This document shows positions 41,704 through 51,075 of a DNA stretch of 64,000 nt, piece by piece. The notes beneath the pieces are model-generated. The model was not told the DNA's origin and searched no databases. It saw only the letters and a program-made list of their open reading frames with translations. The DNA comes from Vibrio panuliri (GTDB lineage Bacteria > Pseudomonadota > Gammaproteobacteria > Enterobacterales > Vibrionaceae), in contig NZ_AP019654.1 of assembly GCF_009938205.1 (NCBI RefSeq), positions 1,178,001-1,242,000 of the forward strand. Direction: 5' to 3'. How positions within the stretch are numbered: position 1 is the first letter of the stretch; each line of letters starts with the position of its first letter. The translations under genes and the position numbers were made by a program.

Positions 41704-42335
41704 GTTTCCAAGTAAGCGATATTGCTGCGTTAAACCAGCGTATCAACTGGGATAAAGTCGATGGCTTACTGCCAGTTATTGTGCAAGATTTTCAGTCGAG
41801 CCAAGTATTAATGATGGGTTACATGAACCAAGATGCGCTGGCAAAAACAGGCGAAACAGGTCATGTGACTTTCTTTTCCCGAACTAAGCAGCGTTTGTGG
41901 ACCAAAGGTGAAACCTCGGGCAACGTGCTAAATCTGGTTAATGCTGCCCTTGATTGTGACAACGACACCTTACTGGTTAAAGTTAACCCCATCGGTCCGA
42001 CGTGTCACACAGGGACGACAACGTGCTGGGATGGCGATAAGCAAGAAGAATCGCAACTGGTTTGGCTTCATCAACTTGAGCAGCTTTTGGCTGAGCGTAA
42101 ACATGCCGATCCCGAATCCTCATACACCGCCAGTCTCTACGCTCGTGGTACCAAACGTATTTCGCAAAAAGTGGGCGAAGAGGGCGTTGAAGTCGCGCTT
42201 GCGGCAACGTCGGGTGATAAGGCGGAATTAGTCTGTGAATCTGCTGATCTCATCTACCACTTGTTTGTTCTACTGCAAGACCAAGGCTTGTCATTCAATG
42301 ATGTGATCAACAAGCTCAAAGAGCGCCACAAATAA
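41700..42335 (+). CDS. hisI: Bifunctional phosphoribosyl-AMP cyclohydrolase / phosphoribosyl-ATP pyrophosphatase
   Basis: The 211-residue HisIE fusion has an N-terminal cyclohydrolase domain ([32 protein letters not shown], then the zinc Cys in [12 protein letters not shown]). A C-terminal MazG-like pyrophosphatase domain ([32 protein letters not shown]) follows. It performs the second and third steps of the pathway and ends the his operon. Confidence 0.97.
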
Positions 42336-42358
42336 TCAGTTTTTGATTAAAGCCACCT

Positions 42359-42391
42359 AAGGGTTGCTGAAATAAGGCAACCCTTTATTAT
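42359..42391 (+). terminator. his operon terminator
   Basis: A 9-bp stem (AAGGGTTGC / GCAACCCTT) with a 9-nt loop is followed by TATTATTT and lies 23 bp after hisI. The heptamer array begins 4 bp after it. Confidence 0.85.
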
Positions 42392-42394
42392 TTC

Positions 42395-42637
42395 CTCGCT
42401 TCTCGCTTCTCGCTTCTCGCTTCTCGCTTCTCGCTTCTCGCTTCTCGCTTCTCGCTTCTCGCTTCTCGCTCCTCGCTTCTCGCTTCTCGCTCCTCGCTTC
42501 TCGCTTCTCGCTCCTCGCTTCTCGCTTCTCGCTTCTCGCTTCTCGCTTCTCGCTTCTCGCTTCTCGCTCCTCGCTTCTCGCTTCTCGCTTCTCGCTTCTC
42601 GCTCCTCGCTTCTCGCTTCTCGCTTCTCGCTTCTCGC
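42395..42637. repeat. Heptanucleotide tandem array (CTCGCTT), ~34.7 copies
   Basis: The 243-bp array consists of 34 full copies and a 5-base remnant of CTCGCTT. All units match exactly apart from a T-to-C change in the seventh base of units 11, 14, 17, 25 and 30. The first three variants are three units apart, which suggests expansion of a 21-bp block. Because the unit is 7 nt, every frame on both strands repeats a 7-residue peptide without stops (SEKREAR on the minus strand), producing long spurious reading frames. It lies between the his terminator and the promoter region of ppaC. No known protein family or replication/uptake signal explains it. Confidence 0.97.
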
Positions 42638-42767
42638 GAATTTACCGATGACAAATGATAAAAATCAGGTAAAGTATCGGCTTTCGTAAGTAAATTGCCT
42701 AAAAACTCACATCGAAGTGGGTGCAGAAATAACTTAGGCGAGTAGTAAGACTTAAATAGGAAGAGCA
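42638..42767 (+). promoter_or_regulatory. Upstream region of ppaC
   Basis: This 130-bp spacer holds the promoter and leader of ppaC directly behind the heptamer array. GGAAGAGCA precedes the ATG (AGGAAGAG as Shine-Dalgarno). I did not find unambiguous promoter hexamers. Confidence 0.4.
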
Positions 42768-43673
42768 ATGATTCTAGTAGTAGGTCACAAGAACCCTGAT
42801 AGTGATAGTATCTGTAGTGCAATCGTAGCCACTGAGCTACTAAAAGCACGTGGCGTTGAAGCAATGCCAATTCGCCAAGGCGAGATCAACCGTGAAACTC
42901 AACATATTCTAGAAGTCGCTGGTGCTCAAACTCCAGAACTACGTACTTCAGTTGCTGGCGAGCAAATCTGGTTAGTTGATTACTCAGATCTAGCACAAGC
43001 ACCAGATGATGTGGCTGAAGCAGAAATCCTAGGTATCGTTGACCACCACCGTTTAGGTGACGTGATGACAGTGAACCCAATGGAAGCTTGGATCTGGCCT
43101 GTAGGTTGTACCAACACTGTACTATTCAACATGTTCAAGATTGAAGGTCACACAATCACTCCTCAAATCGCGAAGCTTATGATGTCAGCAATCCTGTCTG
43201 ACACTGTCGGTTTTGCTTCACCAACTTGTACTCAAAAAGATAAAGATGCAGTGGCTGAGCTTGCTGCGATAGCTGATGTACAAGATGTTGATGCGTTCAT
43301 TAAAGATCTACTGATTGCTAAGACCGACATCGAAGGTCTATCTGCAGCTGAACTTGTTGAAAAAGACCTTAAAGGTTACCCATTCAACGGTCGTGACGTA
43401 GTAGTAGGTCAAGTTGAACTTGCAACGCTAGAGCAAGTTGACGGCATGATTGATGCTCTAGAAGCTGATCTAGAGCGTCGTTGCACTGAAGAAGGTCTTG
43501 CATTCGCTGCTGTGATGCTAACAGACATCACGACAGCGCAAACTCGTCTGCTTTACAAAGGTGAGTGGGCTGAGAAGCTAGTTAAGCATGAGAAAGACGG
43601 CATGCTAATGATGGAAAATACGCTAAGCCGTAAGAAGCAAGGCTGGCCATGGCTACAAACTGAACTTGCTTAA
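42768..43673 (+). CDS. ppaC: Manganese-dependent (family II) inorganic pyrophosphatase
   Basis: This 301-residue DHH-family enzyme hydrolyses pyrophosphate with Mn2+ or Co2+. The metal-binding motifs are GHKNPDSDSI, VDYSD and the DHH motif IVDHHRLGD. The C-terminal RKKQGWPWLQ has the substrate-binding Arg/Lys pair. Codon use is biased to highly expressed genes. It is a single gene with its own terminator; E. coli lacks this family and uses Ppa. Confidence 0.96.
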   Translation: MILVVGHKNPDSDSICSAIVATELLKARGVEAMPIRQGEINRETQHILEVAGAQTPELRTSVAGEQIWLVDYSDLAQAPDDVAEAEILGIVDHHRLGDVMTVNPMEAWIWPVGCTNTVLFNMFKIEGHTITPQIAKLMMSAILSDTVGFASPTCTQKDKDAVAELAAIADVQDVDAFIKDLLIAKTDIEGLSAAELVEKDLKGYPFNGRDVVVGQVELATLEQVDGMIDALEADLERRCTEEGLAFAAVMLTDITTAQTRLLYKGEWAEKLVKHEKDGMLMMENTLSRKKQGWPWLQTELA

Positions 43674-43701
43674 GTCATCATGTGACTAAGTCGGAATTTT
43701 C

Positions 43702-43728
43702 AAGCCCATCCTAAGGATGGGCTTTTTT
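43702..43728. terminator. Terminator between ppaC and the sap/DUF2927 operon
   Basis: A 10-bp stem (AAGCCCATCC / GGATGGGCTT) with loop TAA and a T6 run on the plus strand. It overlaps the stop region of the convergent DUF2927 gene. Confidence 0.9.
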
Positions 43729-44500
43729 ATTCGAGCATTTTGCGTAACGGGGCAGAACGGGCAACAGTGACCGCGTCTTTTAACACTTCATCATGTTGAT
43801 AGCGTTGCAGTAAGAACTTGAGTTGCTGAGTGACTTGCTGTTGGTTCATTCCGCTTTTAAGTTTGGGCTCATAGAGTAGCTTGAGTAGCACGACATCAAG
43901 TGGTGATAAAAAATCGTCAGGCGTATAGTCATTAAAAATCGAAGGGTAGGCGAGTTCAGAGTCATTCGGCAACCCCATAACTTGAGTGATCTCTTCGACG
44001 ATGCAGGCAAGTAATTTTCCATGACTTCGACTTTGGTCAACAGGAATAATCACGCTAGCTTTGATGATTTCATTGGTGCGCGGGGAGACGGAATAGCTCG
44101 CTTTGCATATCGCACCACGTACGTATTTAAGCGCCTCCTGCCCCATTTCTTCACGGATATCTTGCTGCCACTGAGACTCTCGGGTAAATATCCATACCAC
44201 GTTCGCTTGTTGGCGAGTGCTGACACGATAAATAGGGTGACCGGTGATTTGCTGTAAATGTTGAATATGCGCATCGACAAGTGATTCATGGAGCGCCTGA
44301 TCACCGACTTTATGCTGGAGCCATATTTTGAGTGGTTGATGCCACTTGGCGAGAGGTTTATCTCCGGGCTGATGCTCGTTTTTAAGTGCCACCTCTAGAA
44401 AGGCTTGTTGAACGAAGTGAGGATCTAGCCACGTTTGCCCAACAGCATAAAGGGGAGAGGAGAAAATCAAGGATAAGAAAAGACAGGCGATCCGTGCCAT
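43727..44500 (-). CDS. DUF2927 domain secreted protein
   Basis: The 257-residue protein has a signal peptide (cut after PLYA). The body shows the DUF2927 pattern around CKASYSVSPRTNEIIKASVIIP and CIVEEITQVMGLPNDSE. The EEITQ(V/A)MGL segment resembles the HExxQ-like helix of minimal metalloproteases, but His is replaced by Glu, so activity is doubtful. The start at 44500 follows AGGGA by 8 nt; a TTG 6 bp earlier is too close to that box. It is the last gene of the sap operon, 11 bp after sapF. Confidence 0.8.
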   Translation of the reverse strand: MARIACLFLSLIFSSPLYAVGQTWLDPHFVQQAFLEVALKNEHQPGDKPLAKWHQPLKIWLQHKVGDQALHESLVDAHIQHLQQITGHPIYRVSTRQQANVVWIFTRESQWQQDIREEMGQEALKYVRGAICKASYSVSPRTNEIIKASVIIPVDQSRSHGKLLACIVEEITQVMGLPNDSELAYPSIFNDYTPDDFLSPLDVVLLKLLYEPKLKSGMNQQQVTQQLKFLLQRYQHDEVLKDAVTVARSAPLRKMLE

Positions 44501-44511
44501 TGTCAACGTCC

Positions 44512-45297
44512 CTATTTGAATCCCGGTGCTTTATTAAAGTGACTTTCAACTAAGCGCTGAGTGATGGGGCTTTGTGGATCACAAAGGACCTTGTGTGTGT
44601 CCCCAGCTTCGACGACGTCACCTTCGTGCATCACCATAATTTTATCGGTAATGTGTTTTACCGTTCCAATATGCTGCGATACATAGACAAATGACACGCC
44701 CATCTCTTCTTGCAACTCAAGAAACAAGTTGATGATCTGTGAGCGCATTGCCATATCAAGACCATTGAGTGCTTCATCAGCAACAATGATTGATGGTTGC
44801 AAGATAAGAGCACGAGCCAAACAAACACGCTGTTTTTGCCCCGTTGCCAGCATCTGTGGATAGAAGTAGGCGTGTTCAGGTAACAAACCCACACGCAGCA
44901 AAGTATCTTTTACCCGTTTTACTCGCGCCTCTGGTGGCATATTGGTATTTCGTTTCAGCGGTCCCTCTAAGATATTACCGATTTGGATCTTAGGATTGAG
45001 CGACGTGTTCGGGTCTTGGAAGATCATCCGAATCAGCTTACAGCGTGTGGCATAATCTTTATGTTCAAGTAAGTCGCCGTTAACTCGGATTTCTCCGGAA
45101 GTTGGCTCGACCATACCCGCAAGCATTCGCGCTAATGTCGACTTACCCGAACCATTTTGTCCAATAAAACCAATCGTTTGACCAGCTTCAAGGGTAAAGC
45201 TGACCGGTTTTACAGCAACATGTTCCTTTTTACGGATCAAGCCAGGGCGGCTGATAAATACTTTTGATAAGTCGGTGACTTCGAGTAAAGCACTCAT
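44512..45297 (-). CDS. sapF: Sap peptide ABC transporter ATPase SapF
   Basis: The 261-residue ATPase belongs to the dipeptide/oligopeptide family. Walker A is GQNGSGKST, the C-loop reads LATGQKQR (also altered in E. coli SapF) and Walker B is [12 protein letters not shown], an Ala in place of the usual Pro as in SapF. Its ATG overlaps the sapD stop (ATGA). The Sap system has been linked to antimicrobial peptide resistance, and in E. coli SapBCDF to putrescine export. Confidence 0.92.
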   Translation of the reverse strand: MSALLEVTDLSKVFISRPGLIRKKEHVAVKPVSFTLEAGQTIGFIGQNGSGKSTLARMLAGMVEPTSGEIRVNGDLLEHKDYATRCKLIRMIFQDPNTSLNPKIQIGNILEGPLKRNTNMPPEARVKRVKDTLLRVGLLPEHAYFYPQMLATGQKQRVCLARALILQPSIIVADEALNGLDMAMRSQIINLFLELQEEMGVSFVYVSQHIGTVKHITDKIMVMHEGDVVEAGDTHKVLCDPQSPITQRLVESHFNKAPGFK

Positions 45298-46289
45298 CCT
45301 TTTTTCTCCGTGTTCAATGGAAAGTGGCAAGAATACTTGTGGTTTTTAATCCGCTGCGGAAGTGGTATCTCTACACACTGGCGTTGAGCATAAGGGCAAC
45401 GAGGTCCAAGGCGACAGCCTATCGGAAGATGCTGCAGCGGTGGAATGGTGCCAGGCAGTGACTGTAACTTCTGTTTATGTGGAATCCACTCAGAGAAGTC
45501 CGGCATCGCTTTTAGCAACGCGGCGGTGTATGGGTGCTTTGGTTTGGCAAGAATCTTATCTGTGTCAGCGGACTCAACCGACTGACCACAATACATGACT
45601 GTAATACGGTCAGCCCATTGCGTTATCGTGGTAAGATCGTGTCCGATCAACATGATGCTGGTGTTGTTGATCTGGTTCATACGACTGAGCAAACGTAGGA
45701 TTTGAGACTGTGTAATTGGGTCTAAATCGTTGGTTGGCTCATCGGCAATCAGCAATTTTGGCTTAGCGGAAATCGCCATCGCAATCATCACTTTTTGACA
45801 TTCACCATCAGTGAGCTCATAAGGGTAACTACTCATGATTTGACGGTGGTTTTTAATCCCCACTTTGTGCAAAAGCGCGACGGCTTGCTTACGACGCCAC
45901 TGGAATCGTTGCCACCATTTGCCTTCAAATGAGCGTGATGGAATCGATTCAATCAATTGTCTTCCAACTTCTTCAGAGGGATCTAAGCAGGTGGAAGGTT
46001 CTTGGAAAATCATTGCGATATCGCGCGCGATAACTCGACGTCTTTCGCGTGGTGTGAGTTGAAGTAGGTCGATATTGCCTAAGCGCATTCGGTCTGCGGT
46101 GACTGTCCAGTTGTCCTTGCAGACACCAACAATGGCTTTCGCGACTAAACTCTTACCTGAGCCGGACTCGCCCACTAAACCACGAATTTCACCTTCATTG
46201 AGCGTCATGCTCATGCGATCAACCGCTTTAACCCGTCCTTGAGGTGTTTCAATTTCGATTGTCAGGTGTCGAATATCAAGTAATGGCAT
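45294..46289 (-). CDS. sapD: Sap peptide ABC transporter ATPase SapD
   Basis: The 331-residue ATPase has Walker A GESGSGKS, a C-loop LTDGECQK that is the SapD version of LSGGQ, and Walker [14 protein letters not shown]. The oligopeptide-ABC C-terminal Cys-rich segment (RCPYAQRQC) is present and typically binds an iron-sulfur cluster in OppD-type ATPases. ATG at 46289 overlaps the sapC stop (TAATG); an upstream ATG at 46391 lies inside sapC and is unlikely. Confidence 0.93.
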   Translation of the reverse strand: MPLLDIRHLTIEIETPQGRVKAVDRMSMTLNEGEIRGLVGESGSGKSLVAKAIVGVCKDNWTVTADRMRLGNIDLLQLTPRERRRVIARDIAMIFQEPSTCLDPSEEVGRQLIESIPSRSFEGKWWQRFQWRRKQAVALLHKVGIKNHRQIMSSYPYELTDGECQKVMIAMAISAKPKLLIADEPTNDLDPITQSQILRLLSRMNQINNTSIMLIGHDLTTITQWADRITVMYCGQSVESADTDKILAKPKHPYTAALLKAMPDFSEWIPHKQKLQSLPGTIPPLQHLPIGCRLGPRCPYAQRQCVEIPLPQRIKNHKYSCHFPLNTEKKG

Positions 46290-47176
46290 TATTCTACCCC
46301 TGCATTGAGAGCTTGGCGGACGCCTTCTCCCACTAAGTTGACAACAACAACAGTAAACATGATTGCCAGTCCTGGTAGGGTTACTGTCCAAGGAGCAAGG
46401 TAAATCAGCTCAACAGAGTCGCCCAAAATTGCACCCCATTCGGCGCTGGGAGCTTGCGCGCCAAGGCCAAGAAAGCCAAGAGCAGTAATATCTAGAATTG
46501 CAATGGACAGTGCCAAGGTGAACTCAGTGGCGAACACGACGAGCACATTGGGCAAAATTGAGTTCCACAACAAGTAGAAATTATTCGCCCCATCTAGACG
46601 TGCCGCCATTACGTAGTCTTTTTCAACTTCGTTGTGTACCGCGATGTATATTGAACGGATAAAACGCGGGATCAAGGCGATACAGATCGCCAACAGCACA
46701 TTGAATTCGCCAAACCCAAGGAAGGCAACAAAGATGATTGCCAGAAGTAGCGATGGGATTGACATCACGGTGTCTAGCAAGTGGTTCAAGGTGCTCGAAA
46801 TCAGCCCCTTGGTCATTCCTGCCAGTGTTCCGATGACACAACCAATCGCTGCGGCAATCACGGTGATAAGTAACGCGGCGCCAAAGGTTGGCTGTGAGCC
46901 TACGATCAGGCGCGAGAGAATATCGCGACCTAAGTCATCGGTGCCGAGGAAGTACTCAACGGTACCTGCTGGGTTCCAAGAAGGAGGCAGCAACAATTCA
47001 CCGCTCTGCGCTTGCGGATCATGAGGTGTGATCCATGGTGCCACGATAGTGAGAAGAGCGATAATGATTAAACACCAAAGTCCAAACATCGCGAGGCTGT
47101 TTTTGCGATAGCTGCGCCAAAATCGCTCGAATTGAGTCGGAATGCGCTCTTCTTGATAGATGTTATCGGTTAGCAT
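46289..47176 (-). CDS. sapC: Sap peptide ABC transporter permease SapC
   Basis: The 295-residue inner-membrane permease has an N-terminal cytoplasmic segment and about six spans. The EAA-loop ([20 protein letters not shown]) contacts the ATPases. [15 protein letters not shown] is the DppC-family motif. It overlaps sapB by 14 bp. Confidence 0.93.
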   Translation of the reverse strand: MLTDNIYQEERIPTQFERFWRSYRKNSLAMFGLWCLIIIALLTIVAPWITPHDPQAQSGELLLPPSWNPAGTVEYFLGTDDLGRDILSRLIVGSQPTFGAALLITVIAAAIGCVIGTLAGMTKGLISSTLNHLLDTVMSIPSLLLAIIFVAFLGFGEFNVLLAICIALIPRFIRSIYIAVHNEVEKDYVMAARLDGANNFYLLWNSILPNVLVVFATEFTLALSIAILDITALGFLGLGAQAPSAEWGAILGDSVELIYLAPWTVTLPGLAIMFTVVVVNLVGEGVRQALNAGVE

Positions 47177-48125
47177 ACCACTCTTTCCTTACTAATGGAT
47201 TGACCATCGCACCGACCAAATCAGAGAGAATATTGGCGGTGAGAACCAAGGTAGCCACGACAATGACCCCGGCTTGAATCGAAACGTAATCTTGATTCGC
47301 AAGGGCATCTAATAGCCAACGACCTATGCCCGGCCAGTTGAATATAGATTCAGTGACAATCGTTAGAGTTAGCATACTCGACAGTTGCACACCGATTTTT
47401 GGGATAACTGGCGGAATCGCATTACGCATCACATGCTGAGTGACAATCTCACGTGTCGAGAGACCTTTGATGCGTGCAGCACGAATGTAGTTTTTACTCA
47501 TCACTTCAGACACCGAAGCACGCATTAATCCGATAACTTGAGTGGTCGGCGCCAGCGCCAGAACAAAACAAGGCAATATCAGGTGGTCAATTACGCTTTG
47601 CAGCGCGTGGGCACGTTGCGGTCCTTCAGTAAGGAACGCATCGATAAGTGCAAAACCGGTGACATGCTCGATTTGATACAGTAGGTCATAACGCCCTGCG
47701 ACTGGAAACACTTGGTAATGCAAAGAGAAGACCATGATCATCAATAGCGCCACCCAGAAAATAGGCGCTGAATAGCCCGACATGGAAGTGAACGAGATAA
47801 TCGTATCAAGCCATTTCCCTTGCTTCATACCCGCGATAGTACCGATGGGGATACCAATGATCAGCGAGATCATAAAGGCAATTAACCCTAGTTCAAGGGT
47901 GGCAGGAAAGACGGTTTTTAATTCATCAATGATTGGAACGCCGGCTTTGTTTACTCCAAAGTTTAAATGGGTTAACTCGCCGATATAGGCGGTCCAACCT
48001 GTCCAAAAGTTTTGCATCGCCCAATGTGAGTTGGGGTCAAGGCGCAACAAGCTATAGCCGACAATCGTTAAGATCAGCAAAGTAATAATAAATAAGTTCA
48101 GTCGTCGAACGGTGTAGAGAAACAT
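47163..48125 (-). CDS. sapB: Sap peptide ABC transporter permease SapB
   Basis: The 320-residue permease is of the DppB type. A first span lies at residues 9-29, followed by a periplasmic loop and five further spans. The EAA-loop is ARIKGLSTREIVTQHVMRNA. It begins directly after the sapA stop and pairs with SapC. Confidence 0.93.
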   Translation of the reverse strand: MFLYTVRRLNLFIITLLILTIVGYSLLRLDPNSHWAMQNFWTGWTAYIGELTHLNFGVNKAGVPIIDELKTVFPATLELGLIAFMISLIIGIPIGTIAGMKQGKWLDTIISFTSMSGYSAPIFWVALLMIMVFSLHYQVFPVAGRYDLLYQIEHVTGFALIDAFLTEGPQRAHALQSVIDHLILPCFVLALAPTTQVIGLMRASVSEVMSKNYIRAARIKGLSTREIVTQHVMRNAIPPVIPKIGVQLSSMLTLTIVTESIFNWPGIGRWLLDALANQDYVSIQAGVIVVATLVLTANILSDLVGAMVNPLVRKEWYANR

Positions 48126-49742
48126 CTAGTGAATCCTCTCTACTAAGTCGAATGGCTGAGCATTGAATGGGCTCATTTTAAAACCTACCAGTGAACTATC
48201 GTGCGCTTGGAACTGCATACCGTGGTTAAGCGGTATCACAGGGAACTCTGAATTAACAATGTTCTGCGCTTGTTTGTATAAATTGATTCGATAACGTGGT
48301 GTTTCTACTTCTAATGCCAAATCAAGCAGGAAGTCAAAATCAGGGTTACACCAACGTGAAATATTCGGCCCTGCTTTCTCTGAATCACAAGAGAGTAGGG
48401 GTCTTAAAAAGTTATCAGGATCGCCAGTATCCGCAATCCACCCCGTTAAATAGAGATCAACTTGTTGATTGCTGTCGTTTGCGACACCGCTAAAGCGATC
48501 ATCGGTCAGTAGATTAAGGGTAATACCAATATCTGCCATATTCGCTTGAATCAACTCAGCGGTTTTACGCGGACTTGGGTTATAAGAACGCGGCTCTAAT
48601 GGCACCAACATATTGAGGGTCAAACCGTCGGCAAAACCTGCATCGCGCAAAAGTGCAATTGCATAGTTGCGGTCATAACGAACTTGGATACTGTCACCAT
48701 TATACGCCCAAGAGTTTTGAGGTAGAACTGAAAAAGCTTGGCTACCGGTGCCGTAATAGACGGAATCAAGGATATTTTGTCGATTAATGGCATGATTGAG
48801 GGCCCGACGCACTCTGACGTCGCTCAATGCAGGATGTTCCGTATTGACCGCAATGTAGGAAATGTTCATCGCGGGTTTGGCCGTTAACGTGAGTTTCTCG
48901 TGCGCTTCAATGGTGGGAATTTGGCTTGAGCGTGGTGAAGTGAGCACATCACATTCGTTACGCAGCAATTTTGCCAGCGTGCCCGTACCGCGATGGGAAA
49001 TGTCAAACACCACTTGCTTCATTTTGGCTTTGCCAGCCCAGTAACCATCGTGACGTTTTAGGCGAACGAAATCATTGACTTGGTAGTCGGCAAGATAAAA
49101 TGGCCCGGTTCCGACCGGATGGCTATCAAGCAGTGCCATTTCGTCGCGTAGTTGCAACTGATGGGCGTACTCTTTTGAGTGGATGACCGCATGGCTGGTG
49201 GCGATATTAGATAAGAAGGTGTTATCTGGTTTGGCTAACACAAACTTAACTCGGTGGTCATCAAGCTTGACGACATCAAGCACAAGGTTCTGAAAGTTAA
49301 TACCACTAAACCAAGGATAGCCATTGCCCACTGGATGGAATGGGTGGTTCGGGTCAATAATACGATCGAAACTAAACACCACGTCATCTGCGTTGAGTTG
49401 GCGAGATGGTGTAAACCATTCTGTCGTTTGGAATGAGACTGCCGGCTTTAAGTTGAAGATATATTCAGTACCGGAATCATTAACCTGCCAGCTTTCGGCA
49501 ATACTTGGTTTCGGTTGATAGGTCTTGGCGTCAAGGGTCAACAGAGTATCAAAAAGCTGTGAGCTTAAAGTTTCTGATGTGATACCACTGTCTACCAACT
49601 GTGGGTTAAAGGTTGCTGGCCCTGCTTGACCACAAAATACGAACCCAGTTTGGCGTGCTTTCTCGTGACTGATGTCTTCTCCACAACCAGATAAAAGGCC
49701 GGCAGCGAAGAAGCTAATTGTCAATTGTATGAATGCTCTCAT
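48126..49742 (-). CDS. sapA: Sap peptide-binding lipoprotein SapA
   Basis: The 538-residue family 5 solute-binding protein captures peptides for SapBCDF. The signal peptide ends in a lipobox (LLSGC, Cys20), so this version should be a lipoprotein, unlike the soluble periplasmic SapA of E. coli as I remember it. VRRALNHAINRQNILDSVYYG is the family-characteristic region. It is the first gene of the sap operon and lies 158 bp from the pspF stop on the same strand, so it has its own promoter in that gap. Confidence 0.92.
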   Translation of the reverse strand: MRAFIQLTISFFAAGLLSGCGEDISHEKARQTGFVFCGQAGPATFNPQLVDSGITSETLSSQLFDTLLTLDAKTYQPKPSIAESWQVNDSGTEYIFNLKPAVSFQTTEWFTPSRQLNADDVVFSFDRIIDPNHPFHPVGNGYPWFSGINFQNLVLDVVKLDDHRVKFVLAKPDNTFLSNIATSHAVIHSKEYAHQLQLRDEMALLDSHPVGTGPFYLADYQVNDFVRLKRHDGYWAGKAKMKQVVFDISHRGTGTLAKLLRNECDVLTSPRSSQIPTIEAHEKLTLTAKPAMNISYIAVNTEHPALSDVRVRRALNHAINRQNILDSVYYGTGSQAFSVLPQNSWAYNGDSIQVRYDRNYAIALLRDAGFADGLTLNMLVPLEPRSYNPSPRKTAELIQANMADIGITLNLLTDDRFSGVANDSNQQVDLYLTGWIADTGDPDNFLRPLLSCDSEKAGPNISRWCNPDFDFLLDLALEVETPRYRINLYKQAQNIVNSEFPVIPLNHGMQFQAHDSSLVGFKMSPFNAQPFDLVERIH

Positions 49743-49900
49743 AAATTTCAGCGTTTATAGCGCAATGGAACCCTCAATTATGCCTAAGCCCCAAAGCATT
49801 GACCACTAATAGTTGCTTTCTAAACCAGTCTAACTAGAGTCCCTCAGGCACAAAGTGTACAACCACATTGCCAAGTGAGGGGAGATTACTCAATCTTTAG

Positions 49901-50893
49901 TCACTGGTTCTCTCGGTTTAAATCATATTTGCGCACCATCCCGCGCAGTTGGTGGTAACTTAATCCCAGTAAATCTGCCGCTTTGCGCTGGTTAAATTTA
50001 CTTTGCTCAAGGGCGGCTTTAAGTAACTCACGATCTTGTTGTTGTTGCCACTCCTTATAGTCGAGTGGAAATTCAAATTGACGTTCAAGTGCAGGCTTAT
50101 CTTCATCTGCGACGCTTTCGATGGCAGAAGGGCGAGCAAACGGGTCGAAAATGAGGTCCTCTATCGGATACTCAGATTGTCCATGTTGATATACCGCTCG
50201 TTCAATGACGTTTTTGAGCTCACGAACATTACCGGGCCAAGGATAGTCAAGTAAGCTTTGTTTCGCATCAGAGGTAAAGCCAACGAAGTACTCATAACCG
50301 AGTTCACGACACATTTTTATCGCGTAGTACTCGGCTAACAACAAAATGTCCTCTTTGCGCTCGCGTAACGGCGGCAGATGAATGACATCAAATGCTAGGC
50401 GGTCGAGTAAGTCGGCTCGAAAGGCTCCTTGGTCAGCTAAAGCGGGTAGATCCGCATTGGTAGCACAAACTAAACGAACATTTGCGCTAAGAAGATCATG
50501 CCCACCAACACGCTCATATTGACCATATTCAATCACGCGCAATAATTTTTCTTGCACTAACAAGGGTGCAGTGGCGAGTTCGTCTAAAAATAAAGTGCCA
50601 TTCTCTGCTCGTTCAAAGCGACCCTTGTGACGGCCTTTAGAGCCAGTAAATGAGCCGGACTCATGACCAAATAATTCTGAGTCAATCAATCCTTCACTAA
50701 GGGCTGAACAGTTGAGTGAAATCAACGGCTGGTCCCAACGCTTTGACAAATAGTGCAGTCGTTGGGCGATAAGTTCTTTACCCGTACCGCGCTCGCCTAT
50801 GATCAGTATAGGACGTTCAATGTTGGCAAGCTTGGAAACTTTGTCTAACACAGAGAGAAACGCAGGAGACTCGCCTATCAGGTTTTGCTTCAT
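49901..50893 (-). CDS. pspF: Psp operon transcriptional activator PspF
   Basis: The 330-residue sigma-54 activator consists of an AAA+ domain and a C-terminal Fis-type helix-turn-helix with no regulatory receiver domain, as in E. coli PspF. Walker A is GERGTGKE (33-40) and Walker B is LFLDE (101-105). The sigma-54-contacting L1 loop reads GSFTGS (80-85) instead of GAFTGA. The HTH is in QRKAADLLGLSYHQLRGMV. It is divergent from pspA, and PspA is expected to bind and inhibit it. Confidence 0.96.
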   Translation of the reverse strand: MKQNLIGESPAFLSVLDKVSKLANIERPILIIGERGTGKELIAQRLHYLSKRWDQPLISLNCSALSEGLIDSELFGHESGSFTGSKGRHKGRFERAENGTLFLDELATAPLLVQEKLLRVIEYGQYERVGGHDLLSANVRLVCATNADLPALADQGAFRADLLDRLAFDVIHLPPLRERKEDILLLAEYYAIKMCRELGYEYFVGFTSDAKQSLLDYPWPGNVRELKNVIERAVYQHGQSEYPIEDLIFDPFARPSAIESVADEDKPALERQFEFPLDYKEWQQQQDRELLKAALEQSKFNQRKAADLLGLSYHQLRGMVRKYDLNRENQ

Positions 50894-50913
50894 AGTGGGC
50901 TCGGCATATAAAG

Positions 50914-50945
50914 TTGGTAAATTTCACCTATAGTTGGTTAAATTT
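50914..50945. promoter_or_regulatory. Candidate PspF binding repeats (UAS)
   Basis: TTGGTAAATTT (50914-50924) and TTGGTTAAATTT (50934-50945) are near-identical and start 20 bp apart, two helical turns. They lie ~70-100 bp upstream of the sigma-54 promoter of pspA and beside the pspF start. In E. coli PspF binds paired upstream sites in this place and represses its own gene. Confidence 0.6.
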
Positions 50946-51011
50946 ATCAGTTATACAAGCTGTTATTTAAGTGATTTTATGTAAGTTATTGAATTGTAGC
51001 GATTAATAAAG

Positions 51012-51028
51012 TTGGCATGGGACTTGAT
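51012..51028 (+). promoter_or_regulatory. Sigma-54 promoter of pspABC
   Basis: TTGGCATGGGACTTGAT has the -24 GG (51014-51015) and a -12 position 10 nt later that reads GA instead of GC. Spacing is exact for sigma-54. It lies 47 bp before the pspA start codon. Confidence 0.8.
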
Positions 51029-51075
51029 AATATCTAACTGTCTTTACTTAGATTTGACCAAAAAAGGAGTCGTCC

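Noticed and set aside
42388..42870. 160-codon minus-strand frame encoding SEKREAR repeats
   Set aside because: It is produced by the heptamer array, runs into the start of ppaC on the opposite strand and has no ribosome-binding site.
44512..46289. Altered ABC signature motifs in SapD and SapF
   Set aside because: LTDGECQK and LATGQKQR match what I remember of the E. coli SapD and SapF families, so they are not unusual.
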